DNA of 9,785 nucleotides from Acidimicrobiales bacterium (GTDB taxonomy: Bacteria; Actinomycetota; Acidimicrobiia; Acidimicrobiales; Acidimicrobilacustridaceae), in contig JALRFT010000184.1 of the NCBI GenBank assembly GCA_023261915.1, positions 1 through 9,785 of the forward strand, read 5' to 3'. Positions within the stretch are counted from its first letter, which is position 1. Every line of letters begins with the position of its first letter. The position numbers were made by a program, and so were the translations under genes. The notes beneath the pieces are model-generated. The model worked only from the letters and a program-made list of their open reading frames with translations. It made no database searches and was not told where the DNA came from. Below are positions 5,099-9,785 of the stretch, one piece after another.

Positions 5099-6724
5099 TC
5101 AGGCTGCGGGCGTGACCCGCCGGCGGCGAATGCGCCGGACCAAGGCCACGAGTACCCACACCACGGCAAGGGCGACCGCCACGATCACGACCAGTGCCAC
5201 CACCAACACCCAGATCACGACATCGCGACTCTCGTCAGGGTCGGCATTGCGGACGATGTCTGCGGCACTGACCATCTCAAGGCCACTGACTTGCACGAAC
5301 GATGATGCTCCCGGTGGCACCGAGGGTTGAGGCCCACCGAGCACCGCCGACAGGGTGTGGGTCCCCGGGTCGAGGTCGTAGAGCACGACGAACGTGCCTC
5401 CCCGGCGCACCCCGGCGTCAGGAGCGGCATCGACCCAGCGCTGCCGACCATCAATGAACAGCGACAACGTGTCCCCGCCCGAGCCAGTGAGGACGGCGTC
5501 AAAGGTCAGCCAGAGAGAGTCCTCGTCGGTGGTGAACGTCACGTTGCTCGTCGTGACGCCGTTGCCGGACAGTTCAATCTCACCGCCGGGCTGCTGGCGA
5601 GCGTCACCGCCGGGGAGCAGCACCGACTCGGTGGTGTAGGCCACGAGACCGTTCACCCCCGCCGGCGGCGGTCCCGCCGTCTCGTTCAGCGTGAGTGGCG
5701 TGTCGATGGCTGCCTGTTGGTAAGTGGCACCAACCTCGCTGACCACACCTCCTGCGAGAGGCGACCAGCGATAGCCCACCGTGGAACCCGACGTTGACGC
5801 CGACTGGGCGTACCAGCCGATGGGGAACTCATGGCGCTCAGCGCTTGTCGACCCGTCGGGCGGATCGAGTCGAACGTCGACGACCCCGCCGAGACCAGGC
5901 AGGCCGCCGTAGGGTTGTCCGACGAGGGAGATGTAGTTGTCGACGAACACCTGACCCTCACCTCGGCCGATGGGGAGACGGGTCAGCTTGTATTGCAAGT
6001 TGTTGGCCGCACCACCGAACAGTGGGCCGTCCCCCTCCGGTGAGTCGAACAGGGTGAGCTGCCGGGGCTGGCTCGACAACGCCAACGCCGCGGTAGTGGC
6101 GACATTGGCGCCAAAGGAATGGCCGATGAGGTGAACCTCGCCACCAGCGTCACTGAACCCCGCAGCGAGGGCCTCGTCGAGAGCGGTGGCCATGCGATGG
6201 CCATTGACTTCGGTGGCCCGCTCCCCCACGGCGGCGTCGATGGGGTCCGGCCCGGTGGCTGATTGGTCGACCCACGAGAACATGACGATGGTGGCGTCGG
6301 GCGCAGCAGCCTGCAGGGCTCCGGCAAGGTTCTCGAAGCGGGCACCGAGGGTCTCATTGCTGTCCGGCTCGACGAAACCCGGGTTCCAGAAGGTGACGAG
6401 TTGAGGAGAGGCGGCCTGGAGCTGCTGGTAGGTGTCAGCAAATCCGGGGGACCAGCCATGGCTCATGGCAATGACCGTGCCCGTCCGGATGGTCCCCGCC
6501 CCCACTGACACGAACTCCGATCCGTTCCAACGGCCGAGGCGCTGCAGCACCGGGTAGTCCGAGACATTGTTCTGAGCGGTGCCGGGCACTCCGGGAGGTG
6601 ACGGCGCGTCCGAGGCGCCGGCGGGAACCTCAACCTCGAGAGCTGAACACGAGACTGCCGCACCCAGAGCAATGACTCCGAGCAGTGCCACCTGAACGAA
6701 CCGGTTCCTCCACCCCCCTGACAT
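5099..6724 (-). CDS. Membrane-anchored lipase-like alpha/beta hydrolase with lipobox and C-terminal transmembrane helix
   Basis: The product has 541 residues. Residues 1-26 are a lipoprotein signal peptide (Arg 6 and Arg 8, hydrophobic core, lipobox GAAVSC, Cys 26), followed by a Pro-rich linker (33-50). The hydrolase domain (about 80-310) has SHGW at 88-91 near the oxyanion hole and the nucleophile elbow GHSFG at 201-205 (Ser 203). The order LFDSPEG (Asp 227) and later ERHEFPIGWY (His 298) matches the Ser-Asp-His arrangement of pancreatic-type lipases, where Asp follows the strand after the serine. Residues about 385-485 look like a beta-sandwich domain (LFIDGRQRW, PGTHTLSAVL). A transmembrane helix at about 502-528 is followed by RRIRRRR, a cytosolic anchor. 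It therefore appears tethered outside the cell at both ends. The natural substrate (lipid, wax or other ester) is unknown. ATG 6724 has a leaderless-type -10 element seven bases upstream. Confidence 0.85.
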   Translation of the reverse strand: MSGGWRNRFVQVALLGVIALGAAVSCSALEVEVPAGASDAPSPPGVPGTAQNNVSDYPVLQRLGRWNGSEFVSVGAGTIRTGTVIAMSHGWSPGFADTYQQLQAASPQLVTFWNPGFVEPDSNETLGARFENLAGALQAAAPDATIVMFSWVDQSATGPDPIDAAVGERATEVNGHRMATALDEALAAGFSDAGGEVHLIGHSFGANVATTAALALSSQPRQLTLFDSPEGDGPLFGGAANNLQYKLTRLPIGRGEGQVFVDNYISLVGQPYGGLPGLGGVVDVRLDPPDGSTSAERHEFPIGWYAQSASTSGSTVGYRWSPLAGGVVSEVGATYQQAAIDTPLTLNETAGPPPAGVNGLVAYTTESVLLPGGDARQQPGGEIELSGNGVTTSNVTFTTDEDSLWLTFDAVLTGSGGDTLSLFIDGRQRWVDAAPDAGVRRGGTFVVLYDLDPGTHTLSAVLGGPQPSVPPGASSFVQVSGLEMVSAADIVRNADPDESRDVVIWVLVVALVVIVAVALAVVWVLVALVRRIRRRRVTPAA

Positions 6725-6731
6725 GGCTTCT

Positions 6732-6737
6732 ACCCTA
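6732..6737 (-). promoter_or_regulatory. Leaderless-type -10 element before the lipase-like gene
   Basis: On the minus strand TAGGGT is followed by seven bases and ATG 6724, so the transcript would begin at or next to the start codon. It lies inside the palindrome CCCTAGGG (6733-6740) in the 36-base gap after recD. A -35 hexamer is not obvious. It suggests the lipase gene can be transcribed apart from recBD. Confidence 0.45.
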
Positions 6738-6760
6738 GGGCGCCGGTTGCGAGGCCGTCC

Positions 6761-8623
6761 TCACGAGGGCGCTCTGGCCTCGCCCACAATCATCGTGTCC
6801 AGACCAGACACCCGGATCGACGGGTTTTCCAGTGCCTCGGCAAACGCACGACTCGATCCGACGAGCGTGACATGGGACTTGGCCCGGGTTACGGCGGTGT
6901 AGACGAGTTCTCGGGTCAGCAGCGGAGACCCGGACTGGGGCAGGATCACCAGCACCGAGTCGGCATACTCCGAACCCTGGCTCTTGTGCACGGTCATGGC
7001 GTAGGCCCGCTCATGATCGGGAAGTTCTGCCGGCGAGAGGTATCGCACTGATGCGCCCCCTGGAGCGGGGAATGCCACCCGGACACCGTCCACCGTGTTG
7101 ACCACCACACCGATGTCACCGTTGACGAGTCGGATCCGGGGTGAGTTGACGGTGATCAGCACTGCCCGGCCCACGGCAACAGGATCAAACGATCGGATCC
7201 CGAGCCGGGTGTCAATGGCATCGTTCCACTGGTGCACGCCGAGAGGACCGCGTCGTGCTCCGCACAACACCCTGGTTCCACCGAGTAGTCGGAGTGCCTG
7301 GGCGTGATCGGCGGGTGCCGTTGATCGGGCCGCCGTCACAACCTCGGCGTAGGTCGCCACCACCCCGTCGATGACCGCTGGCGCCGGCACAGCACCGTCG
7401 TCCACGTCAACGAAGGTGATCTCGGCATGACCGGCGGTGAGGAATGACATCGCTGTGGTGACATCCCCCCCACGTAGCGCGGGGGCGAGGTCGGCAATCG
7501 GATTGTCCTCTCCCGCCAGACGGTGCACGACCTGCAGCTCGTGGATGCGACCAGCGAGAACACCGGGACGGTCAGTGAGATCCCGAAGCACGGCTCCTGA
7601 CTCAACGCTCTCGAGTTGGCCGGCATCGCCGACGAGCAGTACCCGACCGCCGACCTTGACCGCCTCAAGCAGACGAGCCATCAACTGGAGGTCAACCATT
7701 GAGGTCTCGTCCACAATGATGAGATCGTGCGGCAGCGGCCGAGAGCCATCGTGGGCAAATCGGGTGCGCAGGTGATGCGTGGACCCCAATAGGCGGTGAA
7801 TGGTCGACGGGACCACGCCAGCCAATTGCATCCGGACCGCCTCGGAGATTCGGACGTCATCACCGAGTTCGCTTACGAAGGTCGCCAACATCTCCCCGGC
7901 TCGGGTCGCTGCTTTTCCTGTGGGGGCCACGACTGCAACGGACACCTCAGTATCGGCCGCCTCGGCAGCCATGAGGAATGCCAGCAGAGCTCGGGTCAAG
8001 GTGTAGGTCTTCCCGGTGCCCGGACCACCAGTGAGCACAGTGAAACCACTACGGAGAACCGAGCGGGCGGCCTCATTGGCCGCAGCATCGGTGGAGTCTT
8101 CTGCCACGGGGAGGAACTCATCAACGATGGTGCCACCGAGCGGCTCAAGGTCAAGCACCCCCGATGAAGCCAGATCAGCTATCCGGCCCGCCACCAGACG
8201 CTCATTGACGAACTGCCGCTGGGTGTAGAGCAATTCACACCACAGCACGAGTGGTCGTACGTCAGCGACCGCCTCTTCGACAGATCCTGGACCGACCCCA
8301 TCGATCAGCCGGACCACGGAATCCGCGCCTTCGAGCGCAGCCCGCATCTCCCCCATCGAGGGTGTGGCTGGAGGTTCCCACTCAAGGCCGGCCCGCGCAC
8401 ATTCATCCTTGATGAGTCCGTCCACCTGAGCAAGGTCCACACACGCATGACCACAACGCTGCGCCCATACAGCCAACGCTGCCAGCCAGATGAGGATGGG
8501 GTCATCGACACCGGCACGGCGCGCCATGAGATCAGCAACGGCCCACTCTGCGCCGCCAAAGGGTCCGTCACCGTCCCACGGGTGCCCAAGCCAAGCTTCG
8601 AGATCCGTCGTCGTCACCGTCAT
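6761..8623 (-). CDS. recD: Exodeoxyribonuclease V alpha subunit RecD (5'-3' helicase)
   Basis: The product has 620 residues, near the usual length of RecD (about 600). It is the fast 5'-3' superfamily 1B helicase of the RecBCD complex, which processes double-strand DNA ends for homologous recombination. Helicase motifs appear in order: Walker A GGPGTGKT at 199-206, motif Ia APTGKAATR at 233-241, TIHRLLG at 274-280, Walker B VDETSMVD at 304-311, motif III LLVGDAGQLESV at 329-340, VHRL at 366-369, NGD at 501-503, TVHKSQGSEY at 544-553, and VYTAVTRAK at 574-582 with the arginine finger. All essential residues are present, so the enzyme should be active. Motif III has GDAGQL where E. coli-type proteins have GDRDQL, a variation I regard as ordinary. 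ATG 8623 overlaps the recB stop (ATGA) and follows a perfect ribosome site, so the two subunits are translationally coupled. Confidence 0.97.
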   Translation of the reverse strand: MTVTTTDLEAWLGHPWDGDGPFGGAEWAVADLMARRAGVDDPILIWLAALAVWAQRCGHACVDLAQVDGLIKDECARAGLEWEPPATPSMGEMRAALEGADSVVRLIDGVGPGSVEEAVADVRPLVLWCELLYTQRQFVNERLVAGRIADLASSGVLDLEPLGGTIVDEFLPVAEDSTDAAANEAARSVLRSGFTVLTGGPGTGKTYTLTRALLAFLMAAEAADTEVSVAVVAPTGKAATRAGEMLATFVSELGDDVRISEAVRMQLAGVVPSTIHRLLGSTHHLRTRFAHDGSRPLPHDLIIVDETSMVDLQLMARLLEAVKVGGRVLLVGDAGQLESVESGAVLRDLTDRPGVLAGRIHELQVVHRLAGEDNPIADLAPALRGGDVTTAMSFLTAGHAEITFVDVDDGAVPAPAVIDGVVATYAEVVTAARSTAPADHAQALRLLGGTRVLCGARRGPLGVHQWNDAIDTRLGIRSFDPVAVGRAVLITVNSPRIRLVNGDIGVVVNTVDGVRVAFPAPGGASVRYLSPAELPDHERAYAMTVHKSQGSEYADSVLVILPQSGSPLLTRELVYTAVTRAKSHVTLVGSSRAFAEALENPSIRVSGLDTMIVGEARAPS

Positions 8624-9785
8624 CGGTCACCTCCGAGGATCGCACTGGCACCGGTTATCACGGCACTCGATGGTCGCCAGGCGAACACGCCGTGACGGTG
8701 CCCGTCAATGAGCAGCGTCTCGGCCCCCACCATGCCGCGCACGAAGAAGTAGCAGGCTGGACCGAGATGGGTGTCGATGTCGTAGCCCTCAAGACGCAGC
8801 GATAGCATCCGATGCAGTGCCACGCTGTAGAGGAGAGCCTGCACCGGATAGTCGGCGTGCTCCATGGCCTGAGACATGTTCGACCAGCCGTAGGCGTCCG
8901 CAGGGACCGGTCCACCAGCGGGGTGCAGGCGGTTGGTCTTGTAGTCGGCGACACAGAACAGCGGCTGGGGACCGTTCGGCACACGTAGCACCACATCGAT
9001 GCTGCCGGTCATGATCCCCGCCACCCGAGTACCACTCACGCGTCTCGCAAGGTCGGTGAAATACTCACCGAACATCGGATCGGCATCGTCAGCGACCAAC
9101 TGAAAGATATTGGCAATGGCGACATCGGCCCGACGGTCCGCCAGTGGAAACGTGAATGAGAGTTCCGGCAGGCGGTCATCCACTGCTACGTCCCGCAGTC
9201 TGACCCCACTAGGAAGCGGATCAAGCGGGGTGTCGATCGCCGCAACCAATCCAGCCACCAGTTGGTCGGCATCCACGGTGTTGGCCCCCGACCAGAAAGA
9301 GGCATCCACGGCGCGCCGGACCGCGAGTTCGAGGGGATCCGACCGGAAATCGATCTTCTCGAAGATCTCGTGGACCCAGGTCCCGAACCCGGCACCAGCC
9401 GGGAGATCTGCGAGCAGGCCCGCCGCCGTGGGGGTCGGATCGCTTTCGCCAACCGTCGCCAGTTCGGGTTCATCTCCGGCGCCACCATGCGGATCACCGC
9501 TCATGGAAGGGGCCTCGCCAGTGGGGAGGGACGAGTACGACCATCGATACCACTGGCGAGTGGCGACGGAACGGCCCGCAGGCAAGCTGGCGCAGTCAGG
9601 CTGGGCTGCCATCGCGGCAGGAACGGTTTCTAACCCGAGCAAAGGTACCTCGCCCGCGACCTCAGAAACGGCGAAGCCGTCACCGAGTCGGTCGGCAAGC
9701 CCACCGAAATGCACGGACAACTCTTCTGGTGACTTGGGGATCCGGGAGACGACCGAACCACCGGCCTCACCAGGCGAGCCAAACA
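8620..9785 (-). CDS. recB: Exodeoxyribonuclease V beta subunit RecB, C-terminal nuclease part (runs off the right edge)
   Basis: The last 387 codons are visible; the reading frame stays open to the window edge, so the helicase part lies outside. The C-terminal domain is the RecB-family nuclease that cuts both strands as the complex unwinds DNA. Its metal-binding and catalytic residues are all visible: the His of FGTWVHEIFE (codon 9370-9372), the Asp of MTGSIDVVL (8995-8997), the Asp and Lys of VADYKTN (8938-8946), and the downstream YPVQALLYSVALHR signature. Upstream, RWSYSSL is the usual linker segment before the nuclease domain, and the following Gly/Glu/Pro-rich stretch is a flexible tether. 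A TTG at 9720 is only an internal codon, not a start. The stop overlaps recD, the standard order in actinobacterial recCBD operons; recC is expected further to the right. Confidence 0.95.
   Translation of the reverse strand, partial: FGSPGEAGGSVVSRIPKSPEELSVHFGGLADRLGDGFAVSEVAGEVPLLGLETVPAAMAAQPDCASLPAGRSVATRQWYRWSYSSLPTGEAPSMSGDPHGGAGDEPELATVGESDPTPTAAGLLADLPAGAGFGTWVHEIFEKIDFRSDPLELAVRRAVDASFWSGANTVDADQLVAGLVAAIDTPLDPLPSGVRLRDVAVDDRLPELSFTFPLADRRADVAIANIFQLVADDADPMFGEYFTDLARRVSGTRVAGIMTGSIDVVLRVPNGPQPLFCVADYKTNRLHPAGGPVPADAYGWSNMSQAMEHADYPVQALLYSVALHRMLSLRLEGYDIDTHLGPACYFFVRGMVGAETLLIDGHRHGVFAWRPSSAVITGASAILGGDR
8627..8634 (-). promoter_or_regulatory. Strong ribosome binding site of recD within the end of recB
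   Basis: GGAGGTGA on the minus strand lies three bases before ATG 8623 (six bases from the GGAGG core). It confirms the recD start and allows recD to be translated at a level matched to recB. Confidence 0.75.

Noticed and set aside
5034..5159. Longer starts for the GNAT fusion gene (5159 or ATG 5075)
   Set aside because: 5159 reaches into the lipase-like gene. ATG 5075 has only a weak G-rich site; GTG 5033 has the leaderless -10 spacing and begins at the domain. ATG 5075 is not fully excluded.
1..9785. CRISPR array, insertion sequence, prophage or attachment site
   Set aside because: No spaced direct repeats, transposase or integrase motifs, or terminal inverted repeats were seen; genes are densely packed and base composition looks uniform.

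Overview
The window looks like chromosomal DNA of a high-GC actinobacterium. Supporting signs are strong G/C preference at third codon positions, GTG and TTG start candidates, TAnnnT-type leaderless promoter candidates, and RecB/RecD proteins of actinobacterial style. A member of the Acidimicrobiia (Ilumatobacter-like) is my best guess from gene content, but this is a weak inference. No rRNA, tRNA, insertion sequence, CRISPR array or prophage gene is visible. Coding density is very high and no stretch longer than about 100 bases lacks a gene.

Layout from the left: (1) a dihydropteroate synthase-like gene on the minus strand runs off the left edge. (2) Across a divergent gap of about 95 bases, two tandem lipoprotein genes on the plus strand (365-1530) share an ATGA stop/start overlap and appear to be paralogues. 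(3) They meet, tail to tail, a minus-strand block that fills the rest of the window. Read in transcription order (right to left) this block is recB (3' part), recD, a membrane-anchored lipase-like alpha/beta hydrolase, a fusion of a degenerate SpoIIAB-like ATPase domain with GNAT acetyltransferase modules, a PP-loop ATPase with a C-x2-C-x2-C site, and a class A beta-lactamase-like serine hydrolase without a signal peptide.

The recB-recD pair (ATGA overlap) is ordinary: the beta and alpha subunits of RecBCD helicase-nuclease for double-strand break repair. The lipase-like gene and the fusion gene each have a TAnnnT -10 candidate exactly seven bases before the start codon, suggesting leaderless transcripts starting separately from recBD. 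The last three genes (fusion, PP-loop enzyme, serine hydrolase) are tightly packed (4-base gap, then a TTGA overlap). All three lack visible export signals, so they look like one cytosolic set. Their chemistry (acyl transfer, ATP-dependent adenylation, serine acyl-enzyme hydrolysis) could form a small undescribed amide- or ester-making and -breaking pathway. This is the most interesting part of the window, but its function is inferred only from family membership and gene order.
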